A stretch of DNA of 64,000 nucleotides from Symsagittifera roscoffensis (lineage: Eukaryota > Xenacoelomorpha > Acoela > Convolutidae). The stretch spans positions 67,201,548-67,265,547 of the forward strand of contig NC_087064.1 of NCBI RefSeq assembly GCF_963678635.1, written 5' to 3'. Below are positions 30,690 to 39,600 of this stretch, in pieces. The first letter of the stretch is position 1, and each line of letters opens with the position of its first letter. The position numbers were made by a program, and so were the translations under genes. Under the pieces are notes generated by a model. That model was not told where the DNA came from. It saw only the letters and a list, made by a program, of their open reading frames with translations, and did not search any database.

Positions 30690-33669
30690 TCAAGACCGCT
30701 CCCGTGTCAAGTAACCCACGTAACTGAGTCTTCTTGCCACTTATGTCTAGCACGTGCCCTGTCACATCTGCCTCTGTCCCAATGTGCATTGCATCTTCTT
30801 CAAGCATGGCGCAGTGTCCAATCGATCTCACTTTCAATTCTTCTTTCCCTACGTAGATTTGCCCAATTAGGTCTTCGTCACATGTTATCATCGTTCTGGT
30901 ATAGATGTTGATCCCATCTATGTTTAGCATCACCTCGTGTGGACCATAAGCTTCAGTATACCTATTATCAACACGTACCGACTTGCTGCCCCCTCTCGTG
31001 AGTAGTGCTCTCAACGCTCTAGAAGTCGTTTGTGGGCTTATACAACTCAAGTAATCTGCGTACACGTCAATGTGCATTATTGTCTGGTCGCTCGGTTCGC
31101 TCAAGTTTCTGGTTACCTCGTGGCCGCCCACTGTGGTTATCGACATTATTTTAGCCCCGATTTTTGATATGCCGAATGGCTTTCCCGTTACCATTTTTAC
31201 AGTGTTACAATTCCCGGTTTTTGTTGAGCCTGATACGGCCTCTGGTATTGGGTTTGATCCGGTTAATGCTTCGTTAAAATTCTTTCTTTCGATCTCCAGT
31301 TTTAGTCGTTGCTCTATTTCTTTCGCAGCCAGATCCTGCTTCACTTTGTTGATGGCCTCCGCTGCCGCTTTCTCGTAATCTATTTCTGGGGCTTTCTTCG
31401 CCGTGGCCTCTGCTGCACTAACACATTGTGTTACAGCCTTCACTGTTTTTGTTGGTAGTTCCACATTTGGTCCCTCGAGTTTTTTCGTCTCAAATTCACC
31501 CTGTCTGTTTCTCTGGTTCTGCACTGCTGCCAATGCCAACTTGTGTTTTGGATGACTCTGGTTCTTGACCGCTTCCCAGAACAACGGACAGTCCATCCTG
31601 AAGTGCCCCTCCTGGTTACAGAAGAAGCATCTCGCACCTATTTTGATGATCAAGCCACTATAGAACTCGTGCTTTTCCATCTGGCTCATATCTTCCTCAT
31701 CGGGTGCATATCCCAAACTCTTCATGCCCTGTTTGTATGTCGTGCAATCCGCCACATGATGATCAACTGACCCGCAGTTAGCACACGACCTGCGTTTGTC
31801 CATGTCATCTCTAGGCTTGTACCATGACGACCTTTGTGGCTGACTCCCCCCTTGGGTGTTCCTGTTGTCTGAGTACGAGTATTTCTTGGGTTTCATCAGC
31901 ATATATTCTCTTGACTTCTGCCTCATCTCTTCTGGGGTTGGCGCACTATCGTTCGACAATGTGTAATACGTTGCTAACATCGTTCTCAAGTCATCACTCT
32001 TTACCCCATCAATGAACTTTGAGGCTATGCTGAAGTTTCTTCTATTGGTAGATTCTTCTGGGTCACTCCTTCTTCTCAAGCTCTCGAGATCATCTAGGAA
32101 CCTGTCTATCGATTCGTCATCTCTCTGTCTCCTTTTTTCAAATCGCATCATCGCTTGATGACCCTTCATGCCTGAGCCGAATCTATTCAACAGTATTTCA
32201 AAGATTTTGTCCGCGGTATCGCGTTCTTCTTCTTTCTTCGCAACCACGCATTTTAATGCCGTGCCTTCTAAATTGCTGAGTATGGCTGTGCATGCTTGTC
32301 TTTCATCGTTCAAGTTGTCCTGTTCTAGGTGTAGTCTCATCACTTCCACCCAAGTATCAATGCATCCATCAGAGTCATCTTTGAATTCTTTTGGCTTCTT
32401 GAATGTTTTCCTGGATTTTCCCTCTCTTCTATCATTTGAGTCGGTGTTCCTTGTGGCGAAGGCCTCTAGAGTTCTATTCATCATTTCCCAAGTGTTTGCC
32501 CATGTCATAGCATCCGGACCTGCGTTGCTGTTAGCTGTTGAGTCCCCCGGACCAGTCGTTGTACTTGACGTTCCATTCTTCATGATCGTTTTAGTAGCTG
32601 TTGGTGCTATGCTCACCGTGTCCCGGGTTAAGGGCAACGGTGTCGATTGCCGTTTGTTCCTTTGTGGTTCCACAAAGTCAACTCTGGTGCCTTGCGTACG
32701 ATCCGCTACCGGTCTTTCTTGTGAAGTAGAATTTCTCAAGATTGCATCCAATTTCGCCTGTATTGCACACGAACTTTCTGCTTGATTCTTGCTCATTGTG
32801 TCCATTCTCTTTTCCAGGCTACCTAGTTGGCTGTTGACATCATCATATCGGTTTTTCAACTGTTGCATATCTTTTTTGATGTTCTTATCTCGTTCTTCAT
32901 TGGTGGCGTCTACCTTATCTGACATCTCCTTGAGTCTCTCATCTGTTGCCTTGGCCAGGTTGAAGTAACTATCCAGATACTCGTGTTTGTTGTATCTTAA
33001 CTCTTTTCTTATCACTTCTCTGTCCTCATCGCTGTGCTTTAGTTTTTTGTCAATCTGATTCAGTTTCGCCATCAAGTCACCCAGCTCAATCGTACCCTCT
33101 TCATGGTCAGCCGTCGGTCTGTCTTTGGCCGTAGCCTCTGCTTTAGTTTGTTCCTCTCTTGGATTGGCTTCTGTCGTCTTCGTGCTCACTGTCCCAAATG
33201 TTCGTGCTCTTTCAGCTTTTGGTTCTTCAGTCATGTTTTCTTTCGTTTTTATTCCGACCATCATCGCCAACCTTTCTGTAAAAGATGTCTTTTTTACTTG
33301 AGAGTCTTCTTTCACCGTTTCTTTGGTGTTGCCTATTGCATCTTCCACATTGTCTATTGGTGAGAACTCTATGGGTTTCGGGTTTGGTTCTTCTGCATTG
33401 GGCATTGGAGTTGACTCCGTCGCAATTTTCTCTGTTTCATCCACACTTTGATCGGGTGTCTCTAGATCAATCTCGATGGTGGGTTCTACTCGTTCCCCTT
33501 CTGTGCCCTCCTTTGCTCTGTTCTCCGTTGTACTCCTTGTACTGACCATGTTAACTGAAAAGCTCTTCTTTGTAATCCTCGGACCCATTGATGTTACTTT
33601 GCGTAGCGACGAATTATATTTTGCTTCGGTAGATCTTTTTTCAGCTACCGGTACCCTGCTCAGCCTCAT
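30667..33669 (-). CDS. gag: Gag polyprotein with start of protease
   Basis: ATG at 33667-33669 opens 1000 codons, long for a gypsy gag. Order: an acidic, low-complexity N terminus (1-190); a coiled coil (about 190-310); a Ser/Thr-rich linker; a capsid-like retrotransposon-gag domain (about 425-595, KPKEFKDDSDGCIDTWVEVM through FEKRRQRDDESIDRFL); two CCHC knuckles (CANCGSVDHHVADC near residue 629, CFFCNQEGHFRMDC near 678); a Lys/Glu-rich helix; and the protease active site GLLDTGAVLSVIP at about 986, just before the stop. Placing the DTG in the gag frame with the rest of the protease in another frame is unusual. Either a frameshift site or a small deletion lies at about 30670. Confidence 0.9.
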   Translation of the reverse strand: MRLSRVPVAEKRSTEAKYNSSLRKVTSMGPRITKKSFSVNMVSTRSTTENRAKEGTEGERVEPTIEIDLETPDQSVDETEKIATESTPMPNAEEPNPKPIEFSPIDNVEDAIGNTKETVKEDSQVKKTSFTERLAMMVGIKTKENMTEEPKAERARTFGTVSTKTTEANPREEQTKAEATAKDRPTADHEEGTIELGDLMAKLNQIDKKLKHSDEDREVIRKELRYNKHEYLDSYFNLAKATDERLKEMSDKVDATNEERDKNIKKDMQQLKNRYDDVNSQLGSLEKRMDTMSKNQAESSCAIQAKLDAILRNSTSQERPVADRTQGTRVDFVEPQRNKRQSTPLPLTRDTVSIAPTATKTIMKNGTSSTTTGPGDSTANSNAGPDAMTWANTWEMMNRTLEAFATRNTDSNDRREGKSRKTFKKPKEFKDDSDGCIDTWVEVMRLHLEQDNLNDERQACTAILSNLEGTALKCVVAKKEEERDTADKIFEILLNRFGSGMKGHQAMMRFEKRRQRDDESIDRFLDDLESLRRRSDPEESTNRRNFSIASKFIDGVKSDDLRTMLATYYTLSNDSAPTPEEMRQKSREYMLMKPKKYSYSDNRNTQGGSQPQRSSWYKPRDDMDKRRSCANCGSVDHHVADCTTYKQGMKSLGYAPDEEDMSQMEKHEFYSGLIIKIGARCFFCNQEGHFRMDCPLFWEAVKNQSHPKHKLALAAVQNQRNRQGEFETKKLEGPNVELPTKTVKAVTQCVSAAEATAKKAPEIDYEKAAAEAINKVKQDLAAKEIEQRLKLEIERKNFNEALTGSNPIPEAVSGSTKTGNCNTVKMVTGKPFGISKIGAKIMSITTVGGHEVTRNLSEPSDQTIMHIDVYADYLSCISPQTTSRALRALLTRGGSKSVRVDNRYTEAYGPHEVMLNIDGINIYTRTMITCDEDLIGQIYVGKEELKVRSIGHCAMLEEDAMHIGTEADVTGHVLDISGKKTQLRGLLDTGAVLSVIPIET

Positions 33670-33935
33670 TATTTACAATTGTTATTATTTACAGTATTAT
33701 TATCTACAAAATTTCTACTCTAAGGTTAAAAACTCTAAGTAAAAAGAAATTGACAATTCGCTAAAAACAATTTTTCTTAAACTTTTGAAAACTTTTATAT
33801 TTTAGGTTAGGATAGGGAATGTGTTGTTATAATTGGTTACTTCAACCTAACTTAGTATTCTTGTCGTACCCCCTTTCCTAATACTGTTCCAGGACTTTCT
33901 CTCTTCCGTCCCAAGACTATTCAGTGTTGTCCCAG

Positions 33936-35310
33936 TACTTCTTATTGGTATCCCCAGACCAATGTCCCAAGACCAACGTCCCTAGACCAACGTCCCAAGA
34001 CCAACGTCCCAAGACTAACGTCCCAAGACTAATGTCCCAAGACCAACGTCCCAAGACTAGCGTCCCAAGACCAATGGCCCAAGACCAACGTCCCAAGACT
34101 AATGTCCCAAGACCAATGGCCCAAGACTAATGTCCCAAGACCAACGTCCCAAGACTAACGTCCCAAGACTAATGTCCCAAGACCAACGTCCCAAGACTAA
34201 CGTCCCAAGACTAATTTCCCAAGACCAACGTCCCAAGACTAATGTCCCAAGACCAATGGCCCAAGACTAATGTCCCAAGACCAACGTCCCAAGACTAATG
34301 TCCCAAGACCAATGGCCCAAGACTAATGTCCCAAGACCAACGTCCCAAGACTAACGTCCCAAGACTAACGTCCCAAGACTAATGTCCCAAGACCAACGTC
34401 CCAAGACTAGCGTCCCAAGACCAATGGCCCAAGACCAACGTCCCAAGACTAATGTCCCAAGACCAATGGCCCAAGACTAATGTCCCAAGACCAACGTCCC
34501 AAGACTAGCGTCCCAAGACCAATGGCCCAAGACCAACGTCCCAAGACTAGCGTCCCAAGACCAATGGCCCAAGACCAACGTCCCAAGACTAATGTCCCAA
34601 GACCAATGGCCCAAGACTAATGTCCCAAGACCAACGTCCCAAGACTAACGTCCCAAGACTAATGTCCCAAGACCAACGTCCCAAGACTAACGTCCCAAGA
34701 CTAATTTCCCAAGACTAGCGTCCCAAGACCAATGGCCCAAGACCAACGTCCCAAGACTAATGTCCCAAGACCAATGGCCCAAGACTAATGTCCCAAGACC
34801 AACGTCCCAAGACTAACGTCCCAAGACTAATGTCCCAAGACCAACGTCCCAAGACTAACGTCCCAAGACTAATGTCCCAAGACCAACGTCCCAAGACTAA
34901 CGTCCCAAGACCAATGGCCCAAGACCAACGTCCCAAGACTAATGTCCCAAGACCAATGGCCCAAGACTAATGTCCCAAGACCAACGTCCCAAGACTAACG
35001 TCCCAAGACCAATGGCCCAAGACCAACGTCCCAAGACTAATGTCCCAAGACCAATGGCCCAAGACTAATGTCCCAAGACCAACGTCCCAAGACTAATGTC
35101 CCAAGACCAATGGCCCAAGACTAATGTCCCAAGACCAATGGCCCAAGACCAACGTCCCAAGACTAACGTCCCAAGACCAATGGCCCAAGACTGTTTCGTA
35201 CCAAGACTGCTCTGGTCCAAGACTGCCCCAAGGCTGCACTGTCCCAAGACTGTGTTGCCCCAAGACTGTCCCCAGACTGCAATGTCCCAAGACTTCTTTG
35301 GTACTGTCCC
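33936..35310. repeat. 14-bp minisatellite, ~1.4 kb
   Basis: About 95 units of gtcccaagaccaac and close variants (ccaat, ctaat, ctaac, ctagc) in head-to-tail order. The edges are ragged, with degenerate units after 35190. Variants alternate in recurring higher-order blocks. Apparent proteins such as MSQDQRPKTNVPR arise because 14-bp units cycle all three frames, and they are not genes. Confidence 0.95.
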
Positions 35311-36228
35311 AAGACTCGTCACTGAATGTCTGGATCTCGGATCTCTTTCTTCTTCGTTGTAGGGACTTCTTGATTCACTGTACCTTGTACCACTACTCAA
35401 GCTCTAGTGAAAATTTTCCCAAAAACCCTCTCTTAATGGCCAAATGCTAACCCCCCTTTTTGAATTACCTCTTTTTCTATGTTCCAAGCAACTTGAAACC
35501 AAAACCTGTGCGCAGGTATCTTGTGATCACCTGTTCGTATAAAAACCAATCGCAAATCCTCACCAAAATGTAACAATATATATATTAAAAAAAATAAGAA
35601 AACAAGAAAAAATAGTAAAACAGAGAAATCAACCCACCTAAAATTCAAAGGAGACAAATGTCGACCTTCTGTCGAAAAAAAAATGTCTGGTACCTAACTG
35701 CCACGCGTTTTCCTCCCCACACTAGCGATCTTATGGGGTATCACAAAAACTTTCTATATCCGTTCCCCCCTACCAATCCAACCAACGTACCAATCTTAAC
35801 TCGAGTTAAATTTTGGATATCCACCTATTATTACCAACGCGTGTTGATGGCTAATGTAACTAAATCAACGATGTCGATTAATTAGTTACTCTAATTTCCC
35901 CCCTTTTTACAATTTACAACCGCCAACCTCTGACCTAACCAGCCCCCCTACTAACCTCCCCCCTCTTTAGCCCCCCTCTTAAGCCGAAAAAATCCCTTAA
36001 GCGCCGGGTGCTAAACCTCTCGAGAGAAAACCGTAGACCTGTTTCCAGGCCTGCTTGAGTAAAAACTGCCTCAAAACAATGGGACTCCGCTTATCCAATT
36101 TTACACTTATTTCCTATAATGTAATGTGGATTCTAACGATACCCGTTGCTCGACTTGAGAACACCCCTGTGCGTCCTCTTGTAGTGGTCCTGTGCTGGTT
36201 GTCTGTGTTCTTCACTTGACAGCAGAAC

Positions 36229-36352
36229 CACTTTCCCACTCGACTGGTCACCTCTTCCAATTAAGTCTCCTAGTAGTCCGGTTCGATCCTTGTCAACCAC
36301 TTTCCCACTCGACTGGTCACCCTTTCCAGTCAAGTCTCCTAGTGGTCCGGTT
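36229..36352. repeat. Tandem duplication of ~68 bp in leader
   Basis: accactttcccactcgactg... appears at about 36229 and again at about 36297, with a few differences, each followed by aagtctcctagt and a ggtccggtt-type end. It is part of the element's leader. Confidence 0.85.
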
Positions 36353-36784
36353 GGGTCGCAATCTGTCTGAAAACCCTTAACAACGCCCCCCACTCGGGCA
36401 CCTTACTGAAGTCACTGGTTTAAATTGCTAGATTGATCGAAACGATCGGTCTTATAAAACAGTATGTGTATACTATTTAATTAATACAAAGGTCTGATCC
36501 AACTAATTTGGTATCAAAGTCACTGTCTTTTTTCGTTTTATGGTTTTGTTCCTTTTTGTATTCTTTTTTGCTCGTGTTTTTGTCCCCCTAGTTGCCCCCC
36601 TTCACTCGGTTAGCTAAGCCTCGTTCGGAGAGCGTACCAGGAAGTTTTCTTGAGTTTTCTTAAAAAGCTATCACGGTACAACCGGAAGGTTTACACGTTC
36701 CCGCTGAACCGGTACTCTAGAATGGGCATGTAGCCCGGAGCTGTGTCAAGTGGGTTCGACTCCGTAGTCATGATGTCGTAAAAA

Positions 36785-36799
36785 CACCCAGGAGCGCCA
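36785..36799 (-). promoter_or_regulatory. Tentative primer-binding site
   Basis: The minus strand reads tggcgctcctgggtg, starting 13 bases inside the 5' LTR edge. Most primer sites begin with TGG, complementary to the tRNA CCA end, and lie next to the LTR. The 13-base gap is larger than usual, and I cannot name the matching tRNA. Confidence 0.28.
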
Positions 36800-36812
36800 T
36801 AAAAACACTATG

Positions 36813-37700
36813 TAACATTCGTCTACTGTAGTCACACATGAGGCTTAAGAAAAATAGGCCCTATAACCATTGGCTCAAGAGTCAGGGACACTATCTCTTG
36901 TGTTTTTCTACCTAAAGAACGGTCGGAGCCAATTCGGTTCGCTTGCGACATGAGACTGGAACCCGTTACAGCTTAAAGGCCACTACCAAAATACCCCCCC
37001 CCCCACTCTAGAAAAAAAACGTCCCCATACTTAGGTCTCGAAATACCCAAATAACATGAACGCCGTTAAAAACCGGGTCGGAACAATCCGCTTAGTTACT
37101 TTTTATTGGACAGTGGAACTTTGATCCATTTCAGATGGATCAACCTAAAACTCGCCTTCTCTCAACATAACTATCATAAAATACACTCGAGAAATTTAAA
37201 TTGAGAACTCACATGTCGATGCACTTGAGTATGAGGAGTAACTAAAAGATAAGCAGCTTGAGAATCAAATAATATAACTAAATAAGTTTGATGCTAATTA
37301 GTTTTAACAACAGAAGTAAGTTCTGTCTCAAGAATCAAAGTTTCTGAATGAACCATTGGGACACTCGAGTTGCCCACTGTTCCATTGAATGTTCACTCCT
37401 TTCCGTTCGAATAGTCGTCCTTTCTCAAGTCTGTATTCTATTCTCCTGTTTTCAGGATAAGACAGCTCTACTTTCTTATTGTTTCGTATCGAGAAATTGC
37501 GAATAGCAATTTCCTGCCTTTTTCTTGAGTAGTTTCCCGCAATTGTTAATTCGGACGTTCTGATTTTTGATTTTTGCGTTTTCAGTTGGTTCGAGAAAAC
37601 TGAGCATGACAGGCTCCATTCGAAATTTTTAAAATTAAAACTTCACACCAAAATTACGTGTTTCTCAAGGTCAAACCTCCAGACATGACCGACTGGCACA
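36813..37700 (-). repeat. 5' LTR of copy A
   Basis: Direct repeat of 14246-15129 with about 1% differences. It should carry the promoter for the minus-strand transcript. A possible AATAAA lies at 37102-37107 on the minus strand. The right edge ends in ggcaca, followed by the duplicated target tgatg. Confidence 0.92.
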
Positions 37701-37705
37701 TGATG
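37701..37705. repeat. Target-site duplication, right copy (tgatg)
   Basis: Matches 14241-14245 and directly abuts the LTR. The LINE codons resume at once. Confidence 0.75.
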
Positions 37706-38154
37706 CTATCTCTAGAGAAACAGTTGAATTGGGCGTTAAAAAGAACATATTTCAGATCGAAATTTAAATCTTTTTCCCTTCTTCGCATTAGCAAATCGTT
37801 CATTGGAATCGAGAAAAGAATTGAGTTAAAGTGTATAACATACTTATACCAATATCTTTCAAACAAAAAGAAGGCTTTTCAAAATACATTGAGACTACCG
37901 ACTGCCATATATAGGCTCAACAAAAGAAAAAAAAACAAATTATTTTTGACAAACATTGTTCAACCGCTTCTCTACAAAAATCATTTTTTCATTTGACTTC
38001 TAAAAAATGGAATTCACTGCCCATAAGTTTGCGCAATCTAGAAAAATCGAGAACAGGATTCAAGAAAAAATTGAAAGAATTTTACGTGAGTGAATTGAGA
38101 AACAATCCAATATGTACAAATACAAATACGTGGCGTGATTTCCGTTTTTGCTAG
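37706..38154 (+). pseudogene. LINE, 3' portion beyond the inserted LTR element
   Basis: Continues the RT C-terminal region of the LINE at 12057-14245: LSLEKQLNWALKRTYF follows directly on the codons before the LTR. It ends with GFKKKLKEFYVSEL and WRDFRFC and a TAG at 38152-38154. A frameshift lies near 37996. The 3' tail extends to about 38260 with no poly(A), although tatac and gtacaa repeats occur. Confidence 0.82.
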
Positions 38155-38268
38155 TTCTATATGTTTTAACTTAGTTTAATTTTCCAGACATTGTTTGAAA
38201 GAGAATCTGTATATACTCTGTATATACGCTGTATGTTTGGACTATCTATAAAATTGTTTGTAAAGTTG

Positions 38269-38827
38269 AAATATTTTGAGAATGCGTTAAAATTGTTAAT
38301 TCAAACAAACGTTTTCGCACATTTTGTGCATCTTCAGGTTTTAAAAATTCTAAACTCTGTACAAAATGATCAAAGATCATAAAAAGTGTCACACACATCA
38401 TTACTTCAAAATTTTAAAAATTCAACCAATCAAAACTTTACAAATATCACTGAAATTATGTAACAACTATTATGTAACTTTTTAAAACATTTTGTCACAA
38501 ATTTCTGAGATTTTTCTTCATTTTTTTTGTACAAATATGTACAAATACCAATATGTACAATATGTACGAAAAATGAAGAAAACTCTCAGAAATTTGTGAC
38601 AAAATGTTTTAAAATGTTACATAATAGTTGTTACATAATTTCAGTGATATTTGTAAAGTTTTGATTGGTTGAATTTTTAAAATTTTGAAGTAATGATGTG
38701 TGTGACATTTTTTATGATCTTTGATCATTTTGTACAGATAGTTTAGAATTTTTAAAACCTGAAGATGCACAAAATGTGCGAAAACGTTTGTTTGAATTTA
38801 CAATTTTAACGCATTCTCAAAATATTT
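38269..38827. repeat. Foldback (inverted) repeat with 257-bp arms
   Basis: 38269-38525 is nearly the exact reverse complement of 38569-38827, separated by a 43-base AT-rich loop made of gtacaaat and tatgtac motifs. Single-stranded, it would form a very long hairpin. It is either a foldback MITE or an inverted duplication created at the LINE's 3' end. No coding capacity. A clear target duplication was not found. Confidence 0.9.
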
Positions 38828-39452
38828 AGATGTAAAATTTTTGAAACCCTATAAAGTTAAAATACCAGCTCGTTCTTAATTCTTAAAACTGATGTTTTTT
38901 TAGTATCCGTAACTTCATATATTTTAATCAACCAATTTCTGAACTGTAACCGAACTTGTTTTGTTTTGTTTTGTTTATTGCTTATTTTCTGATGTTGTGT
39001 TTTTGTTTGAGGTAACCAATGAATTTTAACCAACTTTATTATTTACACTTTGCTATACTGATGCCTCGGCTTTTTACTGTATAGTAATTCAGGTGTTCTT
39101 TCTTCTCTTCTTCTTCTTCACCTAAAACTGCTCATTTTGACGTAGAATTTCATCTTGCTGCTGATATCCACTCGTAAACATGGTTGCCGAAGTTTTAATT
39201 TATTTCAATTGCTTTAGTTTTGCTTTAGTTAGATTTTATTGCTCAAGTTCAATGTTATTGCCAACAATTTGGCATTAACTTCAAAACGTCTGAATCGTCA
39301 TTGGACATAAAACTCATAATTCTGTGTAGTTTAATGATCATGTATGCTGATCAACTTAATCTAGAGAGTTTTGCTATCAGTTTTTCGAAAATTGCCTTAA
39401 AGAGCTGTATCTGTGTATGCGCTATTCAACTCAATCTATTCTTTCCAGATAA
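38828..39452. other. Upstream flank of the RPRD-like gene
   Basis: AT-rich, non-coding. It ends in ctttccag at 39441-39448, a good splice-acceptor string four bases before the ATG, so a 5' UTR intron (or a trans-spliced leader) is possible. No TATA box stands out. Confidence 0.45.
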
Positions 39453-39600
39453 ATGACCTTCAGGCGCGAGGTAGTTGTCAAACGTCTGAAGGAAGCTAAA
39501 AAGACCGCTGAGAGTGTACAAAGCATATCGAAACTCATCATTCACTATCATGAACATGTGGCGGTATCAAGCGAGACTTGGCTGGAAGTTTTTCAACAGG
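39453..39600 (+). CDS. RPRD-like exon 1
   Basis: Starts MTFRREVVVKRL and ends in phase 1 at caacagg before gtatgt. It covers helices 1-2 of the CID. The ATG is four bases after a possible acceptor. The N terminus aligns closely with the start of RPRD CIDs, so little is missing. Confidence 0.85.

Larger units (their letters stand above)
33670..36812 (-). other. 5' leader of copy A
   Basis: About 3.1 kb between the 5' LTR and gag. It contains a 14-bp minisatellite, a duplicated 68-bp unit and runs of C and A, and has no gene-like ORF. The packaging signal and any internal translation start should lie here, but none can be recognised by eye. Confidence 0.6.
14246..37700 (-). mobile_element. Giant Ty3/gypsy-like LTR retrotransposon, copy A (~23.5 kb)
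   Basis: It has paired LTRs of 884 and 888 bp in direct orientation, a short target duplication, gag-pro-RT-RH-IN order on the minus strand, and a polypurine tract at the 3' LTR. RT preceding integrase places it with Ty3/gypsy (Metaviridae-like). The LTRs differ by roughly eight substitutions plus a poly-C and a 1-base indel, about 1%, so insertion was recent. The length is several times the usual 5-8 kb because of a 3-kb leader and about 9 kb of accessory genes after pol. Lesions: frame changes in protease (about 30670), RT (about 29203-29216) and the accessory polyprotein (about 23030, 21845-21868, 18768), plus stops in integrase (27118-27120) and the polyprotein (21458-21460). Confidence 0.92.

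Noticed and set aside
33936-35310. CRISPR array
   Set aside because: The repeats are 14 bp, directly abutting, with no unique spacers, in a eukaryotic retrotransposon.
33924-35450. Proteins encoded by the minisatellite (MSQDQRPKTNVPR-type)
   Set aside because: 14-bp units without stops give open frames in several phases on both strands, and nothing indicates a gene.
36721-36775. tRNA gene or tRNA-derived primer remnant (gggttcgactcc)
   Set aside because: Only a T-loop-like string is seen; there is no A-box, no matching acceptor stem and no CCA end in the right place.
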